DNA of 64,000 bases, from contig NZ_BBLX01000002.1 of assembly GCF_000971155.1 (NCBI RefSeq), positions 1 through 64,000 of the forward strand, read 5' to 3'. The notes beneath the pieces were generated by a model. That model made no database searches, was not told the origin of the DNA, and was given only the letters and a program-made list of their open reading frames with translations. The DNA is from Demequina maris. GTDB taxonomy: Bacteria; Actinomycetota; Actinomycetes; Actinomycetales; Demequinaceae. The translations under genes were made by a program, and so were the position numbers. Positions 35,410 through 46,972 of the stretch are shown piece by piece. Position 1 is the stretch's first letter. Every line of letters begins with the position of its first letter.

Positions 35410-36846
35410 GTGACTCGTGTGACAGATGTGACAAGGGTGGTGAAGGTGACGGCTGGGCTGAAGCGGGTGCTCGCGCTCGCGGCGATGTTCGCGCTGGCGA
35501 GCGCCGTCGTCGTGGCGGGGCCGACGCATCGTGCCCAGGCCGAGGACTACCCCGGCCAGGCCGAGATCGACGAGGCCCGCAAGGCCGCGAGCGACCTCGC
35601 CGCCGGCATCGACGAGCTCGACAGCGCCATCGCGGCGCTCGCGGAGGCGCGCGACAAGGCCGAGGCCAACGCGCTGCTCGCGGGCGAGGACTACACCGAC
35701 GCCCAGGACGCCGCGGATGCCGCGCAGGACACCCTCAAGGCGGCCAACAAGCGTGCACGCGAGGCGGAGAAGGAGCTCGCCGAGGCGCGCGAGAACCTCG
35801 CCTCGGTCGCGCAGGCCGCGTACCGCGACTCCGGCTCGATGAGCCAGATCGGCGCCGTCGTGGGCTCCGAGACCGTCGACGAGGTCATCGCCCGCTCCGA
35901 GGCCTTCGCCCGCGGCTCCGACGAGGCCGACATGTGGGTCCAGCGGGTCAAGGCCGCCGAGCTCGTCGCCTCCACCATGCGGACCTACGCGGACGAGGCA
36001 GCCACCGAGGCCGACGCCGCCGCCGCCGAGGCGAAGTCCGCGTACGCCGAGGCGCAGGACGCCCGCGCGCACGCCGAGGAGGCCGTCGCCGTCGCGAACG
36101 AGACCCGCGCGGATGCCGTGACCCGCCTCGCCGAGCTGCGCGGCGTCACCATCGCTCTCGAGGAGCAGCGCCAGGCCGGCCTCGAGGCCGAGCGCCAGGC
36201 CGCCGCGCAGGCCGAGGCGCAGGCGCGCCAGAAGGCCGCCGAGGAGGCCGCCGCCGCGGAGCAGGAGCAGTCCCGCCCGCGTCCCACCTCCACCAAGACG
36301 TCGACCCCGAAGCCGACCGCGACGAAGACCTCGACGCCCAAGCCCTCGGCGACCAAGACGTCCGAGCCGGAGCAGACCTCCGAGCCCGAGACCACCACCA
36401 CCTCGACCCCCAAGCCGACCACGACGTCGACCCCCGCACCCGAGCAGCCCGGCACCAGCTGGAACTCGACCGCGGCGCAGGGCAAGAAGGCGGCGCAGCA
36501 CTCGCTCACGCTGATCGGCTCGGAGTACCTGCTGGGCGGGTCGGGCCCCAAGTACGACTGCTCGGGCGTGACCTCGGAGTCGTGGCTCGAGGCCGGCCAG
36601 TGGATCACCCGCTCGTCGCGCACCCAGTACCAGGCGACTACGCACCTGTCCTACTCGCAGATCCGCGAGGGCGACCTGGTGTTCTACGCGACCGACACCT
36701 CGGACCCGTCGACGATCTTCCACGTCGCGATCTACGTGGGCAACGGCCAGGTCATGGAGGCGGTCAACTACTCCAAGCCGGCCGGCGTCCGCGGGCTCTA
36801 CGCCTGGATGACGGGCAACATGATGCCCTTCATCGGCCGCCCCTGA
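35410..36846 (+). CDS. Secreted NlpC/P60 peptidoglycan endopeptidase with coiled coil
   Basis: 478 residues. Signal peptide (LKRVLALAAMFALASAVVV, ending near AQA), then an Ala/Glu-rich coiled coil (about residues 50-300) as in RipA-type hydrolases, a Pro/Thr/Lys linker with repeated STPKPTATKT units, and a C-terminal NlpC/P60 domain. Catalytic Cys is in YDCSGVTSESW (near residue 383) and His in FHVAIYVGNGQ (near 438). It should cut stem-peptide cross-links during division. GTG 35410 lies 10 nt after TAGTAT (35394-35399), giving a leaderless or near-leaderless start; GTGs at 35419, 35428, 35437, 35440 and 35446 are in-frame alternatives. Confidence 0.88.
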   Translation: MTRVTDVTRVVKVTAGLKRVLALAAMFALASAVVVAGPTHRAQAEDYPGQAEIDEARKAASDLAAGIDELDSAIAALAEARDKAEANALLAGEDYTDAQDAADAAQDTLKAANKRAREAEKELAEARENLASVAQAAYRDSGSMSQIGAVVGSETVDEVIARSEAFARGSDEADMWVQRVKAAELVASTMRTYADEAATEADAAAAEAKSAYAEAQDARAHAEEAVAVANETRADAVTRLAELRGVTIALEEQRQAGLEAERQAAAQAEAQARQKAAEEAAAAEQEQSRPRPTSTKTSTPKPTATKTSTPKPSATKTSEPEQTSEPETTTTSTPKPTTTSTPAPEQPGTSWNSTAAQGKKAAQHSLTLIGSEYLLGGSGPKYDCSGVTSESWLEAGQWITRSSRTQYQATTHLSYSQIREGDLVFYATDTSDPSTIFHVAIYVGNGQVMEAVNYSKPAGVRGLYAWMTGNMMPFIGRP

Positions 36847-36907
36847 GCCTCTCCTCGCCTCTGCCCCCGCCCCCGCCCCCGCTTCCCGCCGCCCGGCGCG
36901 CACGCAG

Positions 36908-37015
36908 CACCTACACGCTCCGCGCCCGGGCGCCTATGGGGAACTGGTGGTCGGTTTCCGGAGGTCTGAGCCTCCTATGGGGAACTGGTTGACGCTCGCC
37001 GCCACCGTGTAGGTG
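36908..37015. repeat. GGGGAACT repeat element, copy 1
   Basis: Two direct CCTATGGGGAACT units (36933-36945 and 36974-36986) separated by CGGTTT and CCGGAGG-type sequence. They are framed by inverted CACCTACACG (36908-36917) and CGTGTAGGTG (37006-37015). Related units occur at 46973-47110 and 53522-53584. The element lies between the convergent NlpC and ppa genes. Confidence 0.6.
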
Positions 37016-37042
37016 CGCGCTGCGCGCCCCCGGGTATGCAGA

Positions 37043-37072
37043 AAGGGCCGGAGCATCGCTGCTCCGGCCCTT
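37043..37072 (-). terminator. Intrinsic terminator of ppa
   Basis: A 13-bp perfect stem, AAGGGCCGGAGCA with its complement, around a 4-nt loop. On the minus strand the hairpin is followed by TTTCT, placing it 12 nt after the ppa stop. It also faces the end of the NlpC gene and could work in both directions. Confidence 0.85.
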
Positions 37073-37083
37073 CGCTGTGAGTC

Positions 37084-37608
37084 CTAGTGGCTGCTCGGCG
37101 GGAGCAGCGGGTTCATGTTCGCGAACGGCGTGCCCTTCGCGCGCTCGATCGACGACCGGATCTCCTCCTCGGCCTCCTCGCGCGACACCCAGTGGGCGCC
37201 CTCGACGGACTTGCCGGGCTCGAGGTCCTTGTAGACCTCGAAGAAGTGCTGGACCTCGAGGCGGTGGAAGTCCGACACGTCGGTCAGCTCCTGGCGCCAC
37301 GTCTGACGTTGGTCGCCCACGGGGACGCAGAGCACCTTGTCGTCGCCGCCGGCCTCGTCGCGCATGCGGAACATGCCGAGCGCACGGCAGCGGATCTGAC
37401 AGCCGGGGAACGTGGGCTCCTCGAGCAGGACGAGCGCGTCCAGCGGGTCGCCGTCCTGGCCGAGCGTGCCGTCGATGAAGCCGTAGTCGTCCGGGTAGCG
37501 CGTCGAGGTGAAGAGCATCCGGTCGAGCACGATGCGACCGGTGTGGTGATCCACCTCGTACTTGTTCCTCGAGCCCTTGGGGATCTCGATGGTGACGTCG
37601 AATTCCAT
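37084..37608 (-). CDS. ppa: Inorganic pyrophosphatase
   Basis: Hydrolyses pyrophosphate to two phosphates, pulling biosynthetic reactions forward. 174 residues, the normal length for bacterial family I enzymes. [28 protein letters not shown] and [11 protein letters not shown] contain the metal-binding Asp residues and substrate-binding Lys/Arg/Tyr of the family. ATG 37608 has AGGA at suitable distance and gives the conserved N-terminus [13 protein letters not shown]. It diverges from dacB with 72 nt between the starts. Confidence 0.97.
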   Translation of the reverse strand: MEFDVTIEIPKGSRNKYEVDHHTGRIVLDRMLFTSTRYPDDYGFIDGTLGQDGDPLDALVLLEEPTFPGCQIRCRALGMFRMRDEAGGDDKVLCVPVGDQRQTWRQELTDVSDFHRLEVQHFFEVYKDLEPGKSVEGAHWVSREEAEEEIRSSIERAKGTPFANMNPLLPPSSH

Positions 37609-37680
37609 TCCTGGCGTCCTTTGGGGTCTGATGAGCGTCGTCAGTTCGGTACTAGTGTGGCCCATGTTCGGAGGTCGTGG

Positions 37681-39102
37681 GTGCGCAGAATCATCGCAGG
37701 CGTGAGCGTCGCCGTCCTCGCGCTCGCCGGCGGCTACCTCTACCTCGACGCGCAGGACGTGGTGCCGGGCTTCCTCACGGCCGAGCCCGCCGACGTCCCG
37801 CAGGCCCCCTTCATCACCCAGTCGCCCGTCTCTCCCGCACCCGTGCAGGGGGACGATGCGGCGGCCTCGTTGTCCGCGGACGCGCCGCGGCCCTCGGCCG
37901 CCGAGGTCCAGGCGCTCGCGGAGGCGTTGCGCGAGGACTCCCGGACGGGAACCTCGACCAACGTGTCCGTCGTCGACTACCTCGACGGCACGGTCTACGC
38001 GGACGTCTCCGCCGCGGACCCGCAGGTGCCCGCCTCCACCACCAAGCTCATCACCGCGGTCGCGGCGGTCTCGGAGCTGGGCGCCGACTTCACCACCCAG
38101 ACCACCGTCACGTGGGACAAGACGTCGCGGACGCTGACGCTCGTCGCGGGCGGCGACTCGATGCTCGCGGCAGACGAGGGCCACCACGGCGACGTCGAGG
38201 ACGCCGAGGACGCGGCGGAGGGCTGGGCCGGGCTCGGCGACCTCGCCGACCAGGTGCTTTCCGCGCTGGGGGAGGACGGCCGCGCGCTGAAGGTGCGCGT
38301 CGACGACTCCGCGTTCCCCGGCCCCGCGTGGCCCAAGGAGTGGCCCGACTACGCCTTCACCATGGGCTACGCCGCCCCCGTCACGGGGCTCGCGGTCAAC
38401 GGCGGCCGCCTCACCGACGGCAACTACGTCGCCCGCGCCGAGGATCCCTCGCTGCACGCCGGCGAGCTCTTCGTCGAGGCACTCGAGAAGCGCGGGCTGC
38501 GCGTGCAGGGAGAGGTGAGCCACGCATCGTCCGCCGCGAAGGCCGTGGAGGTGGCGACGGTGAGCTCGGCGCCGCTGTCGGAGGTCGCGCGGCACCTGCT
38601 GTCGGTGTCGGACAACACGGTCGCCGAGCAGGTCGCGCGCGTGCTCGCGCTCGAGAGCGGCTACGCGGCGACGCCCGCGGGGGAGGCGAAGGCGATCGCC
38701 TCCGCGCTGGACCGCCTGGGCGTGACCACCGCCGGGCTTCAGCTCTACGACGGCGCGGGCTTCTCCGACCGCAACCAGATCTCGCCCGCGACGATGACGA
38801 GCGCGCTGCTGGCCGCGCGCGACGAGCCGTCGCTCGACGGCCTGCTCGACTGGCTGCCGCTCGCGGGGCTCGAGGGCACGGTCGAGGAGCGATACGTGGG
38901 GCTGCCGCCCGCCGGGTACTGGCGCGCCAAGACCGGCTCGCTCACGGGCGTGACCGCGATCGCGGGCGTGCTGGTGACGGCGGATGGTCGGCCGCTCGCG
39001 GTCGCGCTGCTCGCGGACGGCATGCCGTACGGGCAGGCGAACCCCATGGCCGCGTTCGACGACTTCCTCGGCGCTTTGGCAGAATGCGGTTGTGAGGGAT
39101 GA
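37681..39102 (+). CDS. dacB: D-alanyl-D-alanine carboxypeptidase/endopeptidase (PBP4 type)
   Basis: 473 residues with an N-terminal signal/anchor ([20 protein letters not shown]), then a class-C PBP domain. The three active-site motifs are S-x-x-K as STTK (PASTTKLIT), S-x-N as SDN ([10 protein letters not shown]) and K-T-G (RAKTGSLTG). It trims peptidoglycan stem peptides outside the membrane. GTG 37681 is chosen because GGAGG lies upstream and the basic start plus helix follow at once. Its 3' end overlaps tilS by 11 nt, starting the dacB-tilS-hpt set common in actinobacteria. Confidence 0.93.
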   Translation: MRRIIAGVSVAVLALAGGYLYLDAQDVVPGFLTAEPADVPQAPFITQSPVSPAPVQGDDAAASLSADAPRPSAAEVQALAEALREDSRTGTSTNVSVVDYLDGTVYADVSAADPQVPASTTKLITAVAAVSELGADFTTQTTVTWDKTSRTLTLVAGGDSMLAADEGHHGDVEDAEDAAEGWAGLGDLADQVLSALGEDGRALKVRVDDSAFPGPAWPKEWPDYAFTMGYAAPVTGLAVNGGRLTDGNYVARAEDPSLHAGELFVEALEKRGLRVQGEVSHASSAAKAVEVATVSSAPLSEVARHLLSVSDNTVAEQVARVLALESGYAATPAGEAKAIASALDRLGVTTAGLQLYDGAGFSDRNQISPATMTSALLAARDEPSLDGLLDWLPLAGLEGTVEERYVGLPPAGYWRAKTGSLTGVTAIAGVLVTADGRPLAVALLADGMPYGQANPMAAFDDFLGALAECGCEG

Positions 39103-40126
39103 GGGCAATCCGTTGACGGGACCGCATCCCGCCGTAGCCGCGTGCCGCGTGGCCGTGCGCGACGCCCTGGGGGACCTCGAGCTCGGCACCCGCGTGTGGG
39201 TCGCCGTCTCCGGCGGGCCCGACTCGCTGGCCCTCGCCGCCGCGGTCTCATTCGTGGCCCGCAAGCAGGGGCTGTTCGCCGGCGCGATCATCGTCGACCA
39301 CGGCCTGCAGCCCGACTCGGCCGTCGTGGCCGAGCGCGCCGCGCACGAGGTCCGACGCGCCGGCATCCAGACCGTCTTCGTCGAGAAGGTGACCGTGGGG
39401 CGCGCCGGCGGCATGGAGGCCGCCGCGCGCGACGCCCGCTACGCGGCGCTCGAGGCGCGCATCGACGCCGAGGGCGGGCTGTCGCCGCTGCTGCTCACCG
39501 GCCACACGATGGACGACCAGGCCGAGACCGTCCTGCTGGCTCTGGCGCGGGGCTCGGGCGCGCGGGCGCTGTCGGGCATCCCCGCCAGGCGGGGGCGCAT
39601 CGTCCGCCCGTTCCTCAACGTGCGGCGCAAGGACACCCTGGCCGCGTGCCAGGCGCTCGAGCTGGACCCGTGGCACGACCCGACCAACTACATGGAGGAC
39701 GGGCCGCGGCGGTCGGCGCTGCGCACGAAGGTGATGCCCGCGCTGGTCGAGGTGCTGGGGCCGGGCGTGGTGTCGGGGCTCGCGCGGTCGGCGGCGCTGC
39801 TGCAGGCCGACGCCGACGAGCTCGACCGGCAGGCGCGCTCCGCGATGGGCGGGTCCGCGTCGACGGTGCGGACCGACGAGTGGCGCTGCGACATGCTCGC
39901 CGCGCTGCCCGACGCGATCCGCACGCGCATGCTGAAGATGCTGGCCGAGAACCGCGGCGCCGGACCCATGACCGCGACCCACGTCGCGGCGCTCGACTCG
40001 CTGGTCACGCAGTGGAAGGGCCAGGGCGCGATCTCGCTCCCGGGCGGCTACGAGGCCCGGCGCGAATATGGCAGGCTGGTCATCAGCCACCCTGATGCCC
40101 CGAACACCGAGGAGAGGCGAGCGTGA
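39092..40126 (+). CDS. tilS: tRNA(Ile)-lysidine synthase
   Basis: Modifies C34 of the minor isoleucine tRNA (CAU anticodon) to lysidine using ATP and lysine, so that it reads AUA. 344 residues. The PP-loop ATP-binding motif VSGGPDSLA is near residue 39, followed by VDHGLQPDS and [12 protein letters not shown], all N-type TilS signatures. GTG 39092 lies inside the end of dacB, implying coupling; no strong ribosome-binding site is seen. Its stop overlaps the hpt start as GTGA. Confidence 0.94.
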   Translation: MRDEGNPLTGPHPAVAACRVAVRDALGDLELGTRVWVAVSGGPDSLALAAAVSFVARKQGLFAGAIIVDHGLQPDSAVVAERAAHEVRRAGIQTVFVEKVTVGRAGGMEAAARDARYAALEARIDAEGGLSPLLLTGHTMDDQAETVLLALARGSGARALSGIPARRGRIVRPFLNVRRKDTLAACQALELDPWHDPTNYMEDGPRRSALRTKVMPALVEVLGPGVVSGLARSAALLQADADELDRQARSAMGGSASTVRTDEWRCDMLAALPDAIRTRMLKMLAENRGAGPMTATHVAALDSLVTQWKGQGAISLPGGYEARREYGRLVISHPDAPNTEERRA

Positions 40127-40677
40127 GCTTCCAGTACGACATGAGCGACTTCGCCGAGGTCCTCGTTTCCGAGAACTCGATCGGGCGCAAGCTCGACGAG
40201 ATGGCCGCCGACATCCGCCGGGATTACGAGGGCGAGGACCTGCTGCTCGTGGGCGTCCTCAAGGGCGCGGTCATGGTGATGGCGGACCTCGCGCGCCGCA
40301 TGCCGCCGCACGTGCAGATGGACTGGATGGCGGTCTCCTCTTATGGCAGCGGGACCAAGTCCTCGGGCGTGGTGCGGATCCTCAAGGACCTCGACGCGGA
40401 CCTCACCGGTCGCCACGTCCTCATCGTCGAGGACATCATCGACACCGGCGTGACGCTGTCGTGGCTGCTGGGCAACCTGCGCTCGCGCGGGGCCGCATCG
40501 GTCGAGATCGCGGCGCTGCTGCGCAAGCCGGCCGCCGCGGTGGTCGACGTGCCGGTGAAGTACATCGGCTTCGACATCCCGCCGGACTTCGTGGTCGGCT
40601 ACGGCCTCGACTTCGCGGAGAACTACCGCACGCTCCCGTTCGTGGCAGTGCTCAAGCCCGAGGTCTACGAGAAGTAA
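40123..40677 (+). CDS. hpt: Hypoxanthine phosphoribosyltransferase
   Basis: Salvages hypoxanthine/guanine with PRPP to give IMP/GMP. 184 residues. The PRPP-binding signature VEDIIDTGVTLSWL is near residue 103, with LVGVLKGAVMVMADL and the C-terminal DFVVGYGLDFAENYR typical of HPRT. GTG 40123 overlaps the tilS stop by 4 nt, with GGAGAGG upstream. Cotranscribed with dacB and tilS. The next 229 nt hold a 96-bp repeat element before an AbiEi-like gene. Confidence 0.96.
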   Translation: MSFQYDMSDFAEVLVSENSIGRKLDEMAADIRRDYEGEDLLLVGVLKGAVMVMADLARRMPPHVQMDWMAVSSYGSGTKSSGVVRILKDLDADLTGRHVLIVEDIIDTGVTLSWLLGNLRSRGAASVEIAALLRKPAAAVVDVPVKYIGFDIPPDFVVGYGLDFAENYRTLPFVAVLKPEVYEK

Positions 40678-40696
40678 CCCCCGCCAGGGCGAGCGA

Positions 40697-40792
40697 CTAT
40701 CCACACAGATTTGGCGCTCATCCACCAGGACTGGCTGTTTCGCGCGTGAGTTGCGCGTTTCCAGAGTCGAGGGGCGCGCCGTGTGTGGATAG
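40697..40792 (+). repeat. 96-bp TATCCACAC-ended element, copy 2
   Basis: Begins CTATCCACACA and ends TGTGTGGATAG, which are perfect inverted termini. The internal core is TTGGCGCTCATCCACCAGG. It has the same length and orientation as the copy at 51617-51712 and is inverted relative to the copy at 41760-41856. Lies directly upstream of the AbiEi-like gene. Confidence 0.75.
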
Positions 40793-40906
40793 GCACACGG
40801 CGTTCGCGGCGAAGGCGCTGTCCCCGGGCGTCAGCCGCACCTCTGGTTTCCACGGCATCGCCTGCCCTCCAGGCGCGCGAGACGTCGCGCGCCCACCCTG
40901 GAGCGC

Positions 40907-41734
40907 ATGGATCCGGTTCGCGCAATCGAAGACCGGGGCGGCGCCGCGCGTCCCGAGGACCTGAAGCCTTCCGGGGTGACACGCGGGCGGCTGCTGCGGG
41001 CGGTCCGTGACGGTCGAGTCACCCGACCGCGCTACGGCGTGTACGCGCTACCAGACGCAACGATCGACGCGATCCTGCGCGCGGCCTATCGGGGTTCGCT
41101 CTCATGTGTCAGCGTGTGCAGGGCCCTCGAGCTCCCGGTGATCGAAGATGACCGTCGCACTCACCTGTCGATCCCGCGCGATCGCGCCCGCCGCGCGAAC
41201 GATAGACGTCCCATCAACGGCGTGGTGCTGCATCGACACGACGAGGGCGGGCTAGGGAACGATGTCTCGCGAGCCCTCGACCTGATGGGCCTCTGCTCGG
41301 GTCGCCTGCAGCAGATCGTCGCGGTGGACGCCGCGCTGAACCGTGAACTCATGACCGAGCAGATGCTCGAGTCGTGGGTCCACACGGACCCCGCCCGACG
41401 TGATTGGCTCATGGCACGATGCGACGGCAGCGCCCAGTCGCATCTCGAGACGCTCACGCGGGTCACCTTGGCCGACGAGGGACTCCACGTCGAGTCGCAG
41501 GTGCGGATCCCGGGCCTCGGACACGTGGACCTGCTGGTGGAGCGGGCGCTGATCGTCGAGACCGACGGCGAGACCTTTCACAACAACCCGAGGGCGTGGC
41601 GCGAGGACCTGCGACGCAACAACGTGGCGACCCGCGGCGGATACCCGTTCCTCCGGTTCACGTACTCGGACGTGATGGGCGATCGCGCGCTGATCGTCGC
41701 TGCGGTGAAGGAGACGCTCGGTCTGCCGCGGTGA
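40907..41734 (+). CDS. AbiEi-like winged-helix/DUF559 endonuclease-fold protein
   Basis: 275 residues. The N-terminal part (IEDRGGAARPEDLKPSGVTR...RYGVYALPD) resembles the AbiEi antitoxin-type winged helix. The C-terminal part (HVDLLVERALIVETDGETFH, then LRRNNVATRGGYPFLRFTY) is a DUF559, Vsr-like restriction-endonuclease fold with D...E-x-D active-site spacing. Such genes are common and patchily distributed in actinobacteria, with no settled function. There is no AbiEii toxin gene next to it. It is bracketed by inverted 96-bp repeat copies at 40697 and 41760, as if inserted as a unit between hpt and ftsH. Confidence 0.75.
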   Translation: MDPVRAIEDRGGAARPEDLKPSGVTRGRLLRAVRDGRVTRPRYGVYALPDATIDAILRAAYRGSLSCVSVCRALELPVIEDDRRTHLSIPRDRARRANDRRPINGVVLHRHDEGGLGNDVSRALDLMGLCSGRLQQIVAVDAALNRELMTEQMLESWVHTDPARRDWLMARCDGSAQSHLETLTRVTLADEGLHVESQVRIPGLGHVDLLVERALIVETDGETFHNNPRAWREDLRRNNVATRGGYPFLRFTYSDVMGDRALIVAAVKETLGLPR

Positions 41735-41759
41735 CCACCGCATCGTCTCGCCCGTGTGC

Positions 41760-41856
41760 CTCTCCACACAACGCGACTCGAATCCTCGACGAAACGGTCA
41801 TCCGTGGTCAGCGCAGGGGCTTGCCTGGTGGATCAGCGTCGAAATTGTGTGGATAG
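41760..41856 (-). repeat. 96-bp TATCCACAC-ended element, copy 3 (inverted)
   Basis: Read on the minus strand it starts CTATCCACACAATTTCG, has CGCTGATCCACCAGGC and ends TGTGTGGAGAG. It faces the copy at 40697-40792 across the AbiEi-like gene. The first 26 nt after that gene's stop carry a one-mismatch copy of the dispersed 10-mer. Confidence 0.72.
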
Positions 41857-41971
41857 GCACACGCGGCGGGGTGCAACGGAGCAGGCGCGATGTGCGTTAC
41901 CCAGCCATGCGGCAAGCCCTGAGCGAAACCTTTACCTTCCGTCTGACCCAGCGCGTAGAGTCGACCACACG

Positions 41972-44014
<2,043 letters not shown>

Positions 44015-44016
44015 CC

Positions 44017-44583
44017 GTGAGCGTCGACAAGCCCCGCATCGAGGCGGCGGTGAGGGAGATCCTCGCCGCCGTCGGCGAGGACCCCGACCGCGACGGCCTC
44101 AAGGACACCCCCAGCCGGGTCGCCCGCGCGTACGAGGAGTTCTTCAAGGGACTCCACGAGGACCCCGCGGACGTGCTCAGCGCGGTCTTCGAGCTCGGCC
44201 ACGAGGAGATGATCCTGGTCAAGGACATCGAGCTGTACTCGATGTGCGAGCACCACCTCGTGCCGTTCCACGGAGTCGCGCACGTCGCCTACATCCCCGG
44301 CTCCGACGGCCGCATCACGGGCCTGTCCAAGCTCGCCCGCCTGGTCGACGTCTACGCCAAGCGCCCGCAGGTGCAGGAGCGTCTCACCACGCAGGTCGCG
44401 GACGCGCTGGTCGACGAGCTCGGCGCGCGCGGCGTCATCGTCGTCGTCGAGGCCGAGCACCTCTGCATGTCGATGCGCGGCGTCCGCAAGCCCGGCTCCC
44501 GCACGGTGACCTCCGCGGTCCGCGGCATCATGCGCGACGCGGCCACCCGCGCGGAGGCGATGAGCCTCATCGTCGGCAAGTAG
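44017..44583 (+). CDS. folE: GTP cyclohydrolase I
   Basis: Converts GTP to 7,8-dihydroneopterin triphosphate, the first step of folate synthesis. 188 residues. [21 protein letters not shown] holds the zinc Cys and the catalytic His pair; [23 protein letters not shown] and [18 protein letters not shown] complete the active site. GTG 44017 is 2 nt after the ftsH stop. First gene of a folE-folP-folBK run. Confidence 0.97.
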   Translation: MSVDKPRIEAAVREILAAVGEDPDRDGLKDTPSRVARAYEEFFKGLHEDPADVLSAVFELGHEEMILVKDIELYSMCEHHLVPFHGVAHVAYIPGSDGRITGLSKLARLVDVYAKRPQVQERLTTQVADALVDELGARGVIVVVEAEHLCMSMRGVRKPGSRTVTSAVRGIMRDAATRAEAMSLIVGK

Positions 44584-44593
44584 GGGAGGCGTC

Positions 44594-45412
44594 GTGACGC
44601 TCGTCATGGGCATCCTCAACGTCACGCCTGACTCCTTCTCCGACGGCGGCCTGTTCGCCGAGGTCGACGCCGCCATCGCGCGCGGCGTCCAGCTCGCGCA
44701 CGACGGCGCGGACCTCGTCGACGTCGGCGGCGAGTCCACCCGCCCCGGCGCCGCGCGCGTCACCGTCGAGGAGGAGCAGCGCCGCGTCGTGCCGGTCATC
44801 CGCGCCCTCGCGCAGGCCGGCGTCGCGACCAGCATCGACACCATGAACGCCGCGACCGCGCGCGCCGCCGTCGAGGCCGGCGCGAGCATCGTCAACGACG
44901 TCTCCGGCGGCCTCGCGGACGATGCGATGGCCGCCACCGTCGCCGACCTCGCCGTCGACTTCATCGCCATGCACTGGCGCGCCCACTCCACCGAGATGGA
45001 CCACCGCGACGAGTACGTGGACGTCGTGCGCGAGGTGGGCGACGAGCTCTCCGCGCGCGTCGACGCCCTGGTCGCCGCCGGCGTCGCCGAGGACCGCATC
45101 GTCCTCGATCCCGGCCTGGGCTTCTCCAAGGTGACGGACTCGAACTGGCCGCTCCTCGCCAACGCGGCCGAGTGGTCCGGGGGACGCCGCGTGCTCGTCG
45201 GCGCGAGCCGGAAACGCTTCCTCGGCGCCGCGATCGCACGCGACGGCGTCGACGCCGCCGACCCGACCGCCCGCGAGGCCGCCACCACCGCGGTCACCAC
45301 GCTCGCCGCCGCGGCGGGTGCCTGGGGTGTCAGGGTGCACGATGCGCGGGCCGCCGTCGACGCGATCCGCGTCGTGTCGGCTTGGGAGAACGCCGTACGA
45401 AGGGAAGGATGA
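44594..45412 (+). CDS. folP: Dihydropteroate synthase
   Basis: Joins p-aminobenzoate to dihydropterin pyrophosphate; the sulfonamide target. 272 residues. The pterin-binding signatures MGILNVTPDSFSDGG at the N-terminus and VDVGGESTRPGA are clear, with the C-terminal GASRKRFLG loop also present. GTG 44594 has GGGGAGG upstream. Its stop overlaps the folBK start as ATGA. Confidence 0.96.
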   Translation: MTLVMGILNVTPDSFSDGGLFAEVDAAIARGVQLAHDGADLVDVGGESTRPGAARVTVEEEQRRVVPVIRALAQAGVATSIDTMNAATARAAVEAGASIVNDVSGGLADDAMAATVADLAVDFIAMHWRAHSTEMDHRDEYVDVVREVGDELSARVDALVAAGVAEDRIVLDPGLGFSKVTDSNWPLLANAAEWSGGRRVLVGASRKRFLGAAIARDGVDAADPTAREAATTAVTTLAAAAGAWGVRVHDARAAVDAIRVVSAWENAVRREG

Positions 45413-46449
45413 CAGGCATGACGACGCCTTCGATCAGCCCGTACATCAAGGACGGGGTCGAGCTCGACCAGATCATCGTGCAGGGGATCCGGGTGACCGC
45501 CTTCCACGGGGTCTACACGCCCGAGAAGGAATCCGGGCAGCTGTTCCTCGCGGACGTGGTCGCGCACGTGTCGACCCAGAGCGCCGCGACCAAGGACGAC
45601 CTCGCGCGCACCGTCAACTACTCCGACATCGCCGACCGCGCCGCCGAGGTGCTGGGCGGCGACCCGTCGGACCTCCTCGAGACCGTCGCCGAGCACATCG
45701 CGCGGGCGATCCTCGAGATGGAGGGCGTGCACTGCGTCGACGTCGTGGTGCACAAGCCGCAGGCGCCGCTGCACGTCGAGTTCCGCGACGTCATGGTGAA
45801 GATCCGCCGCGACCTGCGGTCGGGGACGCTGTGGGCGGACAAGCGCATCGGCTCGTCGGCCGGCATGCCGGGCGACCCGTTCGCGCCGCGCGTGCGCTCC
45901 GACAACCCCGCCGACAACCCGCCGCTGCAGCCCGTGGTCGCGTACCTCGCGCTCGGCGGCAACATCGGCGACGTCGACACGACCTTCCGCGAGGCCCTCT
46001 GGGAGCTGCACAAGATCCCCGGGATCATGGTCCAGCGCGCATCGTCCCTGTTCAAGACCACCCCGGTGGGCGGTCCGCCGCAGGACGACTTCCTCAACGC
46101 CGTCGTCGAGATCATGACCGCGCTCGCGCCGCGCGAGCTGCTGGCCGCGTGCCAGGGCGTCGAGGTGCTGCACGGCCGCGAGCGTCACGAGGAGAACGGG
46201 CCGCGCACGCTCGACCTCGACATCCTCGCGTACGGCGACCTCGCCATCGACGTCGACGACCTCGTCGTCCCGCACCCCCGCGCCACCGAGCGGGCGTTCG
46301 TGATGAAGCCGTGGGCGACCCTCGCGCCGAACTACGAGGTGCCCGGCGCCGGCCGCGTGGCGGACCTCGCCGACGCGATCAGCAGCCAGGGCGTGTCGAT
46401 GGTCCAGGAGCGGTGGCCGCAGCAGGACGCCGAGCCCGCGCAGTCGTGA
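45409..46449 (+). CDS. folBK: Bifunctional dihydroneopterin aldolase / 6-hydroxymethyl-dihydropterin pyrophosphokinase
   Basis: 346 residues, two enzymes in one chain. Residues about 1-140 are FolB (IIVQGIRVTAFHGVYTPEK, catalytic-type Lys in VHKPQAPL). Residues about 165-330 are FolK (VVAYLALGGNIGDVD, then ERHEENGPRTLDLDILAYGD with the metal-binding Asp pair). A linker of about 25 residues joins them. The fused protein channels dihydroneopterin to the substrate of FolP, encoded just upstream. ATG 45409 overlaps the folP stop; an ATG at 45418 is a possible alternative. Confidence 0.94.
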   Translation: MTGMTTPSISPYIKDGVELDQIIVQGIRVTAFHGVYTPEKESGQLFLADVVAHVSTQSAATKDDLARTVNYSDIADRAAEVLGGDPSDLLETVAEHIARAILEMEGVHCVDVVVHKPQAPLHVEFRDVMVKIRRDLRSGTLWADKRIGSSAGMPGDPFAPRVRSDNPADNPPLQPVVAYLALGGNIGDVDTTFREALWELHKIPGIMVQRASSLFKTTPVGGPPQDDFLNAVVEIMTALAPRELLAACQGVEVLHGRERHEENGPRTLDLDILAYGDLAIDVDDLVVPHPRATERAFVMKPWATLAPNYEVPGAGRVADLADAISSQGVSMVQERWPQQDAEPAQS

Positions 46450-46468
46450 CCCCGTCCCGGAGCACCGC

Positions 46469-46936
46469 ATGGAGCCGCTGAGCCGCATCCGCCTCGTCGT
46501 GCTCGCGGCGATCATGGGCGTGGTGTCGTGGGGCGTGTCGCGCACCGCGGTGAACTCGGGCGCCTCGCCGATGTCGGTGCCGTGGACGGTCATCGCGATC
46601 GCGGTGGCGCTCGCGGGCGTCGTGGTGTGGCTGGGCTGGACGGTGCGGCAGTACCGGCGCGGCAAGAACCCAGGGCTGAGCGGGCTGCGCGCCGCCCGGA
46701 CCGCGGTGTTCGCGCAGGCGGCGGCGTATACGGGCGCGATCATGACGGGCGCGTTCGGCGGCTACGGCCTTGCGATCGCGGTCGAGTGGTCGCACGGGCC
46801 GCGGCGCGATGTGGCGATCTCGGCCTTCATCGCGGCAGCCGGCGGGCTCGTGATCGTCGTGGGCGCGCTGCTCGCCGAGCACTGGTGCAAGGACGACTCC
46901 TCCGACGAGAACCAGGGCGGCTCCGCCCCGGCCTGA
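46469..46936 (+). CDS. DUF3180 family membrane protein
   Basis: 155 residues with four hydrophobic segments (about 8-25, 40-60, 85-105 and 115-140) and an acidic C-terminus. It follows folBK by 19 nt. This position after folK is characteristic of DUF3180 in actinobacteria, which supports the assignment. Function unknown; a link to cell-envelope biology is plausible but unproven. Confidence 0.75.
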   Translation: MEPLSRIRLVVLAAIMGVVSWGVSRTAVNSGASPMSVPWTVIAIAVALAGVVVWLGWTVRQYRRGKNPGLSGLRAARTAVFAQAAAYTGAIMTGAFGGYGLAIAVEWSHGPRRDVAISAFIAAAGGLVIVVGALLAEHWCKDDSSDENQGGSAPA

Positions 46937-46972
46937 GGGGCCCCGGGCCGCCCCAGCCCCGCCCCACCTCCG

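Noticed and set aside
33154..36903. A 1249-codon minus-strand open frame
   Set aside because: Only its last 398 codons are metX copy 2. The rest runs antisense to the NlpC gene and in another frame of SGNH hydrolase 2, and has the Arg/Gly/Ala-rich composition of a high-GC shadow frame.
37084..39414. A 776-codon minus-strand open frame ending in ppa
   Set aside because: Only the last 174 codons are pyrophosphatase; the remainder is antisense to dacB and tilS.
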